From Plotosus lineatus (Eukaryota; Chordata; Actinopteri; Siluriformes; Plotosidae): a DNA stretch of 64,000 bases. Shown here one piece after another: positions 10,425 to 21,407 of this stretch. The notes beneath the pieces are model-generated. The model worked only from the letters and a program-made list of their open reading frames with translations, did not search any database and was not told where the DNA came from. Numbering within the stretch: position 1 is the stretch's first letter; each line of letters begins with the position of its first letter. The DNA is taken from NCBI GenBank assembly GCA_024760905.1, contig CM045734.1, forward strand, positions 44,973,564-45,037,563, written 5' to 3'. A program made the position numbers and the translations under genes.

Positions 10425-11045
10425 TTTTTTCTTTCGGCTTTTCCTCTTTTTTCAGGGGTCGCCAGAGCGCATCATCTGATTCACATGTTTGATAGGTTTT
10501 TATGTCAGATGCCCATCCTGATGCAACTCTTTAGCAAGGGGCAGAAACACGCTTAAGGCTATGCAGACTTTTTTTTTTTTTTACAATCATGACACGGGCG
10601 TAGAGTTTTTTTATGATGCTGAGGAGGGCGATGCCGCTGTAGTTATGACAGTTGCCCCTGTCACCCTTGTTTTTGTAAAGGGTGACAATCTTGGCATCTC
10701 TCATAACATGTGGCACAGCTCCCTCTCTCCAACATTGGCAAAGGACAGCGTAAAGAGGCTGTAGGAGGGTGTCTTTACATGAGGTCGGGGGATGCCATCA
10801 GTACCAGACGCTTTGCTACAGGCCAAGCTGTCAATCACTTTGCGAAGTTCTGCAGCCTACTCTATACGAAAGTCAGCAATGGTTCTTTTACATGAACCTC
10901 CCACCATAGACAGTGAGAGACATGGCCAGCCTTTGATAACCCAGTTAGCTGCACTGGGGGGACAGTGACAACCTTGTGGAGAGTGGGATTCGAAACCCTG
11001 ACCTTAGGATCAGTGATCTGGTGCACTTGACCACCAGGCCATTAT
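10425..11045 (-). mobile_element. SINE A-V split by a reverse-transcriptase fragment
   Basis: Minus-strand SINE A-V. The V tail lies at 10425-10566, and the body and tRNA-like head at 10856-11045 with CCACCAGGCCATTATTGTCC at its start. The middle is interrupted by a poly(A)-ended LINE fragment. The pieces align to the intact A-V copy at 6451. Confidence 0.85.
10567..10850 (-). pseudogene. LINE reverse transcriptase fragment with poly(A)
   Basis: On the minus strand the translation gives AELRKVIDSL..KASGTDGIP, the usual start of the non-LTR reverse-transcriptase domain. After one frameshift it continues with MRDAKIVTLYKNKGDR and NYSGIALLSIIKKLYARV (the fingers motif N-Y-x-G-I-x-L-L). It stops before the catalytic palm motifs and is followed directly by about 14 A residues (T run at 10569-10582). 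TGCAG occurs at both borders (10562-10566, 10851-10855). So an internal stretch of an ORF was retroposed into a SINE without the LINE's own 3' end. Non-functional. Confidence 0.82.
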
Positions 11046-12048
11046 TGTCCCAGGGTGTATCCCACCTCTCGTACAAAAACTGCTGGGAGTTGGCTCTAGT
11101 TTCTTCGACCTACAGCCCTGACGGATAAGCAGTATGGATAATAGTTGGATGGATTTTTTATTCCTCTTACACATCACAATTGGTCAATGAATATCTTTCT
11201 GTACTGTTGGCTCCGTGAGACAATGCATTTCTTGTTATCACACAGCAGCGAGTGGGTAAACAATCATTCCTTCCAATTCTTTCTTGAAATTAATACGACG
11301 AACCGTATTACTAAGAAACCGCAAACACAGAGTCCTCTGTTGTTCAATTTTCCCCAAGACAGAAAACCTAAAGGTATACATCTAAGTCTGACTGTTACAA
11401 AGTGTAATTACAGGAGACTGTAATAAAAGCTTCACGGTGACAAGTTTTATTTTTGTCTTTGTCTCATATAATAACATTGGACTTAGACAACTTATTACAC
11501 TTAGATTACATGGAGTGTCTGCAGTACATGTCCCTACCTGTTCTTAGAGACACAGTAATCTATTAGACGAAGTTCATATAAGGTCCACTCCATAGGATTT
11601 AATCAACACCCCACCCTCATCCCACCCATTCCAAGTGTACTGTATACAGTATGAACATTTGCTGGCTGTCAAGTGTCTGCAACATATTTCTAACTACTTT
11701 CATGCATTCATCTTTGTGTTTTTTATGCATATAATAAGTACAATCCTTCATTTTAAATTTGGGTCCCAACTTTGGTAACGAGCACCTGCTGATCACACTG
11801 ATTCTTCCTCTTCTTCTTCTTCTTCTTCTTCTTCTTCTTCTTCTTCTTCTTCATCATCATTGTACTTCCTTTCAGATCCATACTGCCACTTGTAAAAACA
11901 CAGAATTTTGAAGACCCTCTATCTAAAGGGTTGTCCATTCAGGGCTACTATAGTGGTGGCTCCATGGAAGAAGACCCACTCCAAATGTCGATAGATATAA
12001 AGGGCTCTTTGCAAAATTCTGAAAGCTCAACAATTTGAAGTTACAAGG
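11046..12048. other. Unique sequence with a TTC tract
   Basis: No gene seen. A (TTC)n microsatellite of about 45 bp lies at 11807-11852 and accounts for the lysine-rich minus-strand frame. Confidence 0.6.
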
Positions 12049-12536
12049 TACAGTGGTACCTCACCAAATGAAAAATTCAGGTTACGAAAAGTATTTTCCT
12101 AAAATTTTTGTCTCAGGATACGAAACAAGTTCACATTACGAAAGCGCCATCATAAAAATTTAAACGCGCCATTCAAACATTCAAACAATGCACGAGCTGC
12201 TCTCCCATCAATGACGTTCAAACATCCCGTCCTGCTGGCCTCCCATTGGTTAACAACTGAGCTGTCGTTCATGTTGGCTTCACTCGAGCGCCATCTTGGA
12301 CAGGTCCACCTGACGCCATCTTGGACAGGGATCCCATTGCCTAGGAGGAATGACGCAGCTACCTCCCATCGCCTATTATAGAGCTGAATCCACCATGATG
12401 CTTTTCGTCTAAAGGACAGAGTTACTGTTGTTTTATGCTTTATTTCTTGACTCAGACTTTTAACCTTCCATAAACATTTGTAAGATTATAAATCTGCTAA
12501 GAAGACATGGTCATCACGTGCACTCGCACACAATCT

Positions 12537-12552
12537 CACACACACACACACA

Positions 12553-12586
<34 letters not shown>
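12537..12586 (+). repeat. (CA)n microsatellite inside T2
   Basis: A CA tract with one CC interruption, located just before the SEKKKRA coding remnant. The other two long T2 copies carry a tract at the same internal position. Confidence 0.97.
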
Positions 12587-12590
<4 letters not shown>

Positions 12591-12710
12591 CGTGTGATAT
12601 CCGATGCGAGTGAGAAGAAGAAACGGGCTCAAGTGATAGCGCAAAGGAATATGGCCAAACCCGTCTACCATCGGTACGATATTGAAGCAGAAGGAGGTCT
12701 TAATAGGTGT
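12585..12710 (+). pseudogene. T2 coding remnant, N-terminal basic segment
   Basis: The frame reads [15 protein letters not shown] then QRNMAKPVYHRYDIEAEGG. The same text recurs in the T2 copies at 25132 and 46030, so it was probably once coding. The Lys/Arg-rich start after a Ser/Ala stretch resembles the N-terminus of pogo/Tigger transposases, but the helix-turn-helix is not clearly recognisable. I cannot identify the function with confidence. Confidence 0.45.
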
Positions 12711-12867
12711 ACTTTTATAATTTTAAAGGGTTTAGGGGTAGTATTGGGAGCCTTGGAACAAAATATTGTTTTTAAATGTAAAATGTGGTTCAACTTACGA
12801 AAAAAGCTCTGGAACAGATTAATTTCGTAAGGTGAGATGCCACTGTAATTTTATATGAATGAAAACA

Positions 12868-13195
12868 TTCATTCATTTGCTGGCCTGCTTAATTGTACTA
12901 TGGTCGTGGGGAGGATTTAGCCTCTCTCAGCTGACTCTTGGTGAAGACAAGGTACATTCTAAACAGCTCACTAGTGTATTGCAGGACAACACACAAACAT
13001 TCACAATCACACTCGGAAGTTTTAAATAGCCAGTTAACTTGTGCATGTCTTTCAACTGTGGAAGGAAATCTCAGCTACTGTAGTGATGAAAAACATGATG
13101 ATGAATTGCAGGAAATACACGCGAACTCCAAATGAGCCCCTGACCTGAACCAAGGACCCTCTTGCTTGAAGGCAGACTATGCTACCATGTCACCC
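12868..13195 (-). mobile_element. SINE B, full length, diverged
   Basis: It begins with CATTCATTCATTTGCTGGCC (reverse of the 3' tail), then AGCCAGTTAACTTGTGCATG and ACCCTCTTGCTTGAAGGCAG, and ends at the head TACCATGTCACCCC. Confidence 0.8.
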
Positions 13196-13312
13196 CATCA
13201 GAGTTTATGCTCTAAAAGTGTATTAATTAATGACAAGGTTTAAGAATTAAACAGCACTCATGTGGTTGTCTACTGGGTGTAGTTTTATGCTACTTATCAG
13301 TGTGTGAGGATA

Positions 13313-13839
13313 CAGGGATCCCTCGCTACTTCGCGCTTCAATTCATGCGGCTTCAATGTATTTTTGTTTGTTTGTTTTTGTTTTGTTTTTTTAAATATTC
13401 ATCAAATTTAAAAATAAGGAAATTAAGGAAGAATATGAGGAAAAGTTAAGGAAAATGCCACAAGAACAAGTCCAATTATGCAAAAAAAAAAAAAAAAACA
13501 CCTAAACAAACGCAAAACAAAAAACAACCCAAAACCTCCCATCAAAACTACTTACATTTTAATGTGAGGTGTGCCTCTGAGTGCGTGAATGCGCACATCT
13601 GTATGTGTGTGTATTTATATTTTATTCACAGAAATTATTTACTTATGCATTATTTTTAAATGTTTAATTGTTATTATAAGCATTTATAGCATTGAATATG
13701 TATTTATTGATATTATATACACATATACATATACGTATACATTAATCGGAGGGGTTGGGGGGTTGATCCTACTTTGCGGAATTCGGTGCTCACGGGGGTA
13801 TCTCGGTCCCAATTAACCGCGTAAAGTGAGAGATCCCTG
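13313..13839 (+). mobile_element. T1 transposon (MITE-like), complete
   Basis: Left end CAGGGATCCCTCGCTACTTC and right end GTAAAGTGAGAGATCCCTG are imperfect inverted repeats flanked by TA. The interior is A-rich then T-rich, with GTGTGTGTATTTATATTTTA and ATTGAATATGTATTTATTGA blocks shared by six other copies. No coding capacity is seen. The TA duplication and CAG-type ends suggest a Tc1/mariner/pogo relative. Confidence 0.88.
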
Positions 13840-13841
13840 TA

Positions 13842-15133
13842 TATATATTGAGTCCTTGAGCGAGACCCTTGTCCTTCAACTACCCAACTGCATCCTGCCT
13901 TAGATGTATGTTGCTTTGAATGAAAGTGCCAACTGTAATCTCATCCATTCATTTAACCCTGGATCCTTATATGACGGAGATGAAAGAGTGAAAGTGTTCA
14001 AGGTGAGTTTTTATAGGAACCTGCAATAAAAAAGGATTATTTAATTATGATTAGTGGTTTCGAAAGGCCGGACGATTTAATTCAGGCTCCATAAATATTA
14101 CCTTGAAATCATTTCTAATGTCAGCGTCCAAGTAGCGTTGTTTGATAGGAACTCATTTGTTTCTTGCAAGCACTTATTCTTTACCAGTACTAATCCCTAC
14201 AAAAAGAAAAATAAATCCCAATGGAGCTGTGCTCAAGCCTTTGCCATATAAATGCTTAACAAAAGAAGCCTGGATGCTGGTATTTTGTGATAATGAACCC
14301 TGTCCATATCTGGTTTCCACCAGTATCCACATTCTCATATCTTGAGCCTGCCAGATGTGTTCAGACATATTCATCACTCCTTACTTAAAGGTCAAGATTC
14401 AGTAATCCATCAGGAAGTTCCTGTAAATCACAAAGCTGGACTGTAATGTGGAGAGGCATACCTCTATTTACTTCTCCACAGTCATGGTTCAGTCATAGGT
14501 TATGACCCATCAGGCTGCATTTATGTGTCATGGGGGCTGTATTTTTTTTTTTTTTTTTTTTTTTTGAATGTCTGATGATGGTCTGGTCATGGTTATGAGT
14601 TTGGGTCTTCCATGCTTTTTAAAGGCAAATGGTATTCAAAGTCAACTTGGTAGAGCAAGCTCTTCATCTCTGCATTGTTTTTATCAATGATACGGCTCCT
14701 TTCACTTCTATACAATGTCTATATCATCAACTGTGAGAAGGATAGAAGACTGTAGGCGTGGATGGAGTAATAATGTTTCAGACTCAGCTCAAATTCATTA
14801 TTTCCAGAATTCCCTCCATATTGCCTGCCATTGCCTAATACTGTACTAAAAACTTCATAGCTTTTACTTGTAAGTTCTCAAAGATGAAATGTTCCCATCA
14901 GTGGTGTTTTACACTAAGCCAGAACCAAATCGATTGGGAAACAGACCCTGCAGGGTAACATCTCTCATGCCATTAACTTTATGAAAGGACTCAGTCTTTG
15001 GTATAACATGGGTGTTTAGGGAATGAAAAGTTTTTGATTTAAAGTGGAAGCTTGTGGTTGTTGTTACATGCATGGATTTTGACTAATCCCTACCGAATCC
15101 ATGTGTTTCTTGATTGCCTTAAATTGCGTGGGG
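13842..15133. other. Unique sequence with a poly-T run
   Basis: No gene is seen. A T run of about 25 bp lies at 14541-14565. The two overlapping 67-residue frames at 14142-14377 on opposite strands have no conserved pattern. Confidence 0.55.
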
Positions 15134-15436
15134 TGGGGCCGGTGGCGTAGTGGTTAGGGCGCTGTGCTCATGATCGGGAGGTTGTGTGTTCAAATCCCAG
15201 TGAAACCCTCACTGTGCTCAGACCCCTGGGCAAGGTCTCAACCAGAAGTGTGCCTCTGTTCACCCAGAAGTATAAATGGGTACCAGTAAAATATACTGGG
15301 AAGGTAACCTGTGATGGACTAGCATCCCATCCAGGAGGAGTTTTACTCCTAGTTGCTTCACGCTATGGAAAGCAGAAATAAGCGCCGGCCTGATGAGCCA
15401 CTCTGGCTCGGGTGTAAAAAGCCCCAAGAACTTTAA
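15134..15436 (+). mobile_element. SINE D, full length reference copy
   Basis: GGGGCCGGTGGCGTAGTGGT A box, GTGTTCAAATCCCAG B box, GCAAGGTCTCAACCAGAAGT, then AAATATACTGGGAAGGTAAC, CATCCAGGAGGAGTTTTACT and the 3' end GGTGTAAAAAGCCCCAAG. It is uninterrupted and so helps define the interrupted copies. Confidence 0.92.
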
Positions 15437-16883
15437 ATTGCAGGGAGTAGAATATGAAATATTTTTGACACTATTATGGTCAAAGTACAAATTATGATGT
15501 CATTTAAGATGCAATAAAAAAAAATCGATAGAAAAGGACAAAGAAAGCTTTATTTGATTAAATATTTTAAATTGCCATCACCCAAGTAAAGAAATCAAGC
15601 TCTGTTAAAGTAATATAACAACAACAGCAACAACAATAACAATATTAAAAATAATAATACTAACAACAATCGTCATCACCATCATCTTCATCATTATTAT
15701 CATTATCATTATTAATAAGAATAGCACCGCACTTCTAGTGACTGAATTAATTTCAACTCTGGAGGAAATTTAATTATTAATTCTCTCCTACGGTTTTATT
15801 TTCCACATTAATTTGTATCAAGTGTGTTTTTAGTTTAATCATCCTTTTAATGAGTTCATGTTATGTGCTCTCATTAATGTTTGATGTTGTTTTTCTTGGC
15901 AAACGTTTGTCTCCATACCTGAGTTAGACCATGTGTTTTTTATTCTGTGTGAATCTGAACAGTGATGTATGAGCCTCTATTTTTCGGGGGTTCCATTTCA
16001 TTATTAATAATAAACCTGTTTGGGGTTTTTGTTTGTTTATGTTGTTTGTTTGTTTTTGTTTTGGTGATGTGGTAGTCTTAGAGTTTATTGTGGTGGCTAG
16101 GACATGAGACATCAATCCATAACCTATGCCTAAGGGACTCTGTTCAGGAGCTCTGCTAATATTATATATTACATTTACGATACTATATTTAATATGTATA
16201 TACACAACATAAAATATTTAATTGTAATTATTATTATTGTTGTTGTTGTTTTGTTTGTTCTGTAATTTATTTATTTGTGCTGAGCTGCCCTACACATGGG
16301 TTCAGCAAAAAAAAAAAAAAAAAAGACAGACCATTCTTACAGGAGAAAAATCTCTTTGAGAGTTTTGTTTAGGCATCTGTGTTTGTGAAGCCAATTAGAT
16401 TTTTTCATTTCATGTGTATACACAGTTTTGAGTCTTTACAACATGTGCAATAATGTGCACCAGAGTTTATTATCCTGGCAGAGGAACAAACATCCCAACA
16501 TAGAGCACAATAAGCTTTTTGGTGGGGGAGTAAAAAAAAAGAAAAGAAAAAATGATTCGCAGATTAGAAATACCGCAAATGTCTTTTATTTAGCTAAAAT
16601 CCGGAAAATAAGTGGGTACATATTGTAGATTGAGACAACTCTTTTCTCGACTCATTAATTGCCTTTAAGAATCCCATCTGCGCTGGACTGCAGCCATTTC
16701 TGCAAGAACCTTCTCTTCCCTTGGATTTATGTAATATGTCACATTCTTTCAGTGATGTCGTCAAGTTTTGTTTCACAACAGAAAATTTTAATTTTTTGTT
16801 AAATGAATACACATGGACAACACCATCCTACAAATATCTCTACCCAGCTCTCTGGATTAATTTCTCCTTAATCTTACTTTTCT
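15437..16883. other. Unique and low-complexity sequence
   Basis: AT-rich sequence with a mixed CAA/ATC/ATT simple region at 15620-15715, TTG-rich stretches near 16030 and 16240, and an A run at 16306-16324. No gene seen. Confidence 0.55.
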
Positions 16884-17929
16884 TTAACCCCTTACCCGGC
16901 AGAGACGAGTATACTCGCAATCACCCAAATTGTATTTTCCAGTCATTGACGAGTGAACTCGCCAAAACTTACGCTTTCAAAACCAGAGGGAAGCGGCTTT
17001 ACTCGTCATTTCTATTGATGCCTGAGGATGTTATCGTACACTACTCATCATCATACGCCTCAAAAAATGAACTATGGCATCTCAAGGCAACGTTAGACAA
17101 GAGGTAAGCGGCGAAACGTTTTCGACTCAGTAACCCGCAAAGAGTCAAAGGGGGAGTGTCGCGCTCTTTAGAATCGGTACTCTCGGCCTCGTATTTTACG
17201 ATTTCCTTGAAATTTCTCGGCATCCCTTATCCCAATGGATAACAGTGATGACAACAGCGATACTGAAGCTTCTCTTAGAGGCTTGGATACGTCTGATGAG
17301 AGTGCCAGCTCATCAGAAAATGAATATTCAAGCGAAAGTGAAGATGATGAACTGATTGACGCAAGAAATTGCACATAATGCCTCACACATCTCAAATTTC
17401 ATCTACAAATCATACGTGACATCATCACAAAGTATGGATCAGAACTGCCACCACGGAGATCCCCAGGTAGACCATCAGCAGGTGCAATAAGTACACGGAA
17501 TACACCTGGACATTTCCCAAAGGAAATCCCACCAACAGAGAAAAAGGCAAATCCAACAAAAAGATGTGTTGTATGCAGTCAGAAACGTGACCATAGAGGG
17601 AAACCAATTAGGAAGGAGTCACGGTATATGTGTACGATGTGCCTTGTACCTTTATGTGTGGTTCCATGTTTTGATAAATATCACACACACTGACTGTAAT
17701 TTCTTTTGATTGTAATTTCTTTTCTTTTTCTTTTTCTTTTCTTAAAAAAAAAGGCGAGTTATCTCGTCTCTGCCGAAAGGGGTAATTTCAAATTACAGTT
17801 GCATGCCAAAATAGATGAAAAATTAAAAATAGACTTGAATTTCGTATTCAGCATAAAGTAAATAACTTAAAAAAAATTGGTCTGAAAAAGGAACGTTTTT
17901 GTCAAAAAAATGGTTGGTTAAGGGGTTAA
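16884..17929 (+). mobile_element. piggyBac-type transposon, internal-deletion derivative
   Basis: TTAA occurs at both borders (16884-16887 and 17926-17929). The left end starts CCCCTTACCCGG and the right end finishes TTAAGGGG. A subterminal inverted pair is visible: CGGCAGAGACGAGTATACTC near 16898 and CGAGTTATCTCGTCTCTGCC near 17755, set further from the right end than from the left, as in known piggyBac elements. Between them are the first 47 codons and about 105 C-terminal codons of a piggyBac transposase. The catalytic middle is deleted. Confidence 0.92.
17235..17693 (+). pseudogene. piggyBac transposase remnant, N- and C-terminal parts fused
   Basis: The ATG at 17235 opens an acidic, serine-rich N-terminus (MDNSDDNSDTEAS..., many E/D) that runs 47 codons to a TAA at 17376. 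In the same frame, without a break in phase, the C-terminus follows: an LQIIRDI helix, a proline-rich SPGRPS linker, then the cysteine-rich domain CVVC, RDHRGK, SRYMCTMC, VPLCVVPCF and the end KYHTH. The C..C...H..C..C...C...C..H arrangement is the RING-like finger of piggyBac transposases, which binds the subterminal repeats. The DDD catalytic core is absent, so the product could not transpose. It could at most have been a DNA-binding fragment, and the stop argues against even that. Confidence 0.9.
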
Positions 17930-18780
17930 GGATAAATACAGGAGGGCCCCCCCCCTCATTCGAGTTTTAACCAATGTCTGTGATTTAATTCATTTCAGCT
18001 CTGACTGAAAAATAACTCTTAAACAAACACACGCAAACACCCTGACGGTGGTCCTTTCTTCAACATTACACCTTCGTCACCTCACACAGACACACACTTC
18101 AATCTTGCCGTCTTGAGGACACAGACCACCTTCAGCTTCTAATATACACACCATTCCAGTTAATAAACAATGGAACACTGGGACAGTCCAGTGTGAAACT
18201 AAACTTTATACTGTGACACAAGCAGGAGTGACTGGTAGGTCTCTTGTCACCCATCATTAATAATAACTGAAACAAGAGGAATTCTGGGTGTTTAAAGCAT
18301 GGCTCTTTCCAAAGCACTTGATTCTGTGAAAGTGGAAGCTCCTAGGGAAAAAAAAAAATAATAACTTTCACCCATGCACGAAAAATTTACATTTCTGGAA
18401 GGCTAAGTGATGTGGTTGAAAAGATCTTCATGAAGCTTTGCAGTCTTGCAAGAGGCCATGGAAGCGCTCTGCGGAGAGCCTGGCACACGTGTTTAACCTT
18501 CACATTTTTTAAGATGCTCTCTTGTGGCCTGTTTCTCTTTTTCAGTCTCTTTCTCTGAGAACTGCAAGTACTGCCTCAGAGCTTGAGTGGAGGCTGGAGT
18601 GAAAACATGGTTTTCACTGTGTGACTGTGGAATGTTTGTTTTGTAGCCTCCTGTGCAGCTCATTTCACCAGCCAACTGTTATGTTGCTAGAAGAAATAGC
18701 ATATTTCCCAAACCTCATTCAATTTTGCCTGCTTCTGTAAGATCTCAAGTCTCTTGCCTCCTGACAATGCTTGGCAAATC
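17930..18780. other. Unique sequence, no gene seen
   Basis: A short C run lies at 17946. No recognisable repeat or exon. Confidence 0.5.
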
Positions 18781-18822
18781 TATTATTATTATTGTTATTA
18801 TCAGTATTATTATTATTATTAA

Positions 18823-18857
<35 letters not shown>
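18781..18857 (+). repeat. (ATT)n microsatellite
   Basis: Imperfect then perfect ATT units abutting the left end of a T3 element. A second ATT tract (19685-19722) abuts its right end, so the element inserted within an ATT array. Confidence 0.95.
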
Positions 18858-18858
<1 letters not shown>

Positions 18859-19683
18859 AGACACTGCCCGCTTTACGTTGAATCATTTTAAGTATTTTTC
18901 GATTTTACGATTTAAAAAAAAAAAAAAAAGATGTCAAATTTTGAGTGTAGCGTGCTCTCTGTAGTACAAGACGTACCTGCATAGTACGCTGACGTAATAC
19001 GCTACTTCTGCATGACGCTGCGTCCATTCTTTACAAATGACAGACTGAACGTGCCCCTCCTTCTTCCCAGTTCATCGCGTGTTACCCTTGTGTTAAGACA
19101 TCGTCTCTGTGATCTTTGTGTTTACACTGTTGTGCGGACTTTTGTAACCCTAAGCAAATATGGTTGGTCAGAAGCGTAAGCGTACTAGTGATAGTGGTAA
19201 TCAGAAAAGGCGGCAAGACATCTCGTTAGAAACGAAGATGGCTATTATCAAGAAAATCGATGCTGGTGAAAAACATGTGAATGTTGCACGTTTCTTCTAA
19301 ATGGCTCCGTCGACCATCGGCAATCGACCATTACAAGCAGAAAGATCGCATCACACAGCATGTTGAAGGTTATATTTGATACTGTATTTGATATTTGATG
19401 AGTGAATTTGATTAAAATGTATCTATTTGAAATTATTTTGCTTGAATTTAATTTATTTGAAATTAATGTTGATATTATTTGATATATTTGATTTTATTTT
19501 ACAATGTTATGCTTATAATAATTGATTTAGTGGTGTTTTATGAGATACGGTAATGGTATTTATGGATGTATAGTACAGTATGAACGTCATACGTCACTGG
19601 AACATACAGTAACAACTTCCGTTTTTTTCCACCTTACGTTCTGCCGTCCGGAACCGAACTAAAACGTAAGTCGGTGAGCGTCT

Positions 19684-19684
<1 letters not shown>
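18858..19684 (+). mobile_element. T3 Tigger element copy 1
   Basis: Inverted ends CAGACACTGCCCGCTTTACG and ACGTAAGTCGGTGAGCGTCTG, with TA on both sides. It sits inside an (ATT)n array. It carries the N-terminal part of a Tigger (pogo) transposase at 19160 and a decayed continuation (CCATTACAAGCAGAAAGATC) before an AT-rich region. The catalytic DDD part is missing. Confidence 0.9.
19160..19300 (+). pseudogene. Tigger transposase N-terminal fragment
   Basis: A 46-residue frame starts MVGQKRKRTSDSGNQKRR, a basic start, then ISLETKMAIIKKIDAGEKHV and NVARFF, and stops at TAA where the family normally has a serine/tyrosine continuing the helix-turn-helix. 'S(L/M)ETK.AIIK..(D/E).GEK..(N/D)VAR' is the start of the CENP-B/psq-type N-terminal DNA-binding domain of Tigger transposases. 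Downstream, after small deletions, the recognition-helix region (PSTIG...YKQKDRI) is still readable. It is a dead gene; the same start codon region survives in the copy at 30862. Confidence 0.88.
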
Positions 19685-19715
<31 letters not shown>

Positions 19716-19722
19716 ATTATTA
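19685..19722 (+). repeat. (ATT)n microsatellite
   Basis: The right-hand half of the ATT array that was split by the T3 insertion. Confidence 0.95.
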
Positions 19723-21407
19723 TTAGGCATGGTTTCATATGCCATACTGAAGTCCTCTATCATTCCTTGCCATTTTTTCAGTGAATAATCCATGTTAATA
19801 AAGCCATCATGGGGTATGTGAATGAAATGGTTTCTGCAGCTGTCCTCAGCCTGTCACAACAAATGCCTGTGTCTTTGCGCAAAGCAGCTGATCTAATTCT
19901 AGTTTTATCACTCTGGATGACTTCATTCCTTCAAACACACATAAACCAACCCCCAGTATCCTCTTGGAAATATACTAGCTAATATAGTACCGCATTAGCT
20001 CTCTGTGCATTGTTTTTGAGTTTTGTCGATCAAGATCGGTCATAAAAATAAAGCCGGAGCTGATTAAAACAACATGTGTCCACAAGCCAGCTCAGTTGAG
20101 GTTAAGGCAAAGGGCAGGCTGAGCATTCATTCGAAATCTTTCACGGCATTGCTGGTGATTAAGGATCACTGAATCAGAATAATTGGAGCGCCAGAGAGTG
20201 GAAATATATCCAGGTACGAGGGTCCATTAATTTCCCTCTTTGTGCTCTTGTTAAGGAAATGGGCTGCATTTAGATTCAACATTCTCTGGGTTTTATCACA
20301 TCTATCATTTTAGATGTAACTGACAGAAAAATAGGAGCGAAAGTACTTCTCAATGGAAGACTAAGTTTTATGACCTGAGGCACTGGGGTTTTGGGTATGT
20401 ACAGAAACAACTCTATATCCTTGGCCTCTGGTCTGACTTTACCCTGCCTGGAATACATGATTGAGCTGCATTGGCCTGTTTAATGACCCTCCGTACACCC
20501 TATGACTCATTGTCTCACTGCTGTGTCCCTGACTAATGAGGACATAGTTTGGAATCCCATGTACACACAGACAAATACAGACACACACAACGAAAGTCTT
20601 AGACAATGGGTATGAAAACATGCTATTGATTTCCACCGCTTACTGTGCCAGTGCAGATGGTAGTGCAGATGTCCTCTCGCCCTCAACTATGTTCCACTTG
20701 GTTTATAATACAGTTTGTGAGTACACTCTGTCACTGTGTGCATGAAGAAGAAACATGGGCAGAAACCATGGCCACCACAAAGAGGCATATTTAGATAGAT
20801 GACTGAATTGTGCAAGGACAGTCTTACAGTCTTTGACATTTCCTTCAAAGCGGAAATAAGGACCGTGAATATGCAGACACAGAGACTGTTTGGAGACTGG
20901 AAGTCTGGTGAGCCACAGCAGTTTCTGCAAGGAGAACAGTGGATACACACACACGGTCCCTTCAAACCACCACGAAAATACAGTTTAGCAATCTCAGCAT
21001 GTCTGAGATAATACTTGAACAATTCAGAACCTTTTTTTTGCTCTCCAGTATCAGAGATACTTACTGTCACTCCGCCAGGCTTAAATGGAGATGAATGAAG
21101 CAGCAGAAGTCTAGTTTGTCTACACAAAGGCCCATGAACAGGCCAGATAACTGAACAATATCAGACTGAAGCCCAAGGCCTATAGTTGCCTGAACATTTA
21201 TCCCAGCCAACAAAATCTCAAGTCTGACTTGAATGGAAAGCTGCTTAAATAGAAGTAGTTTCAACATGCAGCCTTATCCAATTCTAGAAACCGACTATTT
21301 CTGGCATGACCAAGAGCACAAGTGTGATTACGGACACTTGAGGGTTAATCAGCTAAAGCCATGTGTTCTGCTATTATTAGTGCTTGGTTTTTTTCAACAA
21401 TGTTAAT
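19723..21407. other. Unique sequence, no gene seen
   Basis: A long non-repetitive stretch. The minus-strand frame of 146 codons at 20687-21127 overlaps several competing frames and has no recognisable motif, so I do not call it. The sequence could be intronic or intergenic. Confidence 0.5.

Larger units (their letters stand above)
12051..12845 (+). mobile_element. T2 transposon copy 1 (Tigger/pogo-like, degenerate)
   Basis: The inverted ends CAGTGGTACCTCACC and AAGGTGAGATGCCACTG are flanked by TA on both sides, as in Tc1/mariner/pogo elements. Inside are two GCCATCTTGGA boxes (12290, 12315), CCCATTG motifs, a (CA)n tract at 12537-12586 and a short coding remnant at 12585-12710. Confidence 0.85.

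Noticed and set aside
16721..17107. 128-codon plus-strand frame
   Set aside because: It starts in unique DNA and crosses the left border of the piggyBac element, so it is a chance frame.
17752..17783. Alternative right end of the piggyBac element at CTGCCGAAAGGGG
   Set aside because: It lacks a TTAA, whereas GGGG followed by TTAA at 17922-17929 matches the left border. The inner sequence is better explained as the subterminal repeat.
20687..21127. 146-codon minus-strand frame
   Set aside because: No motif, competing frames of similar length on both strands, composition like surrounding non-coding DNA.
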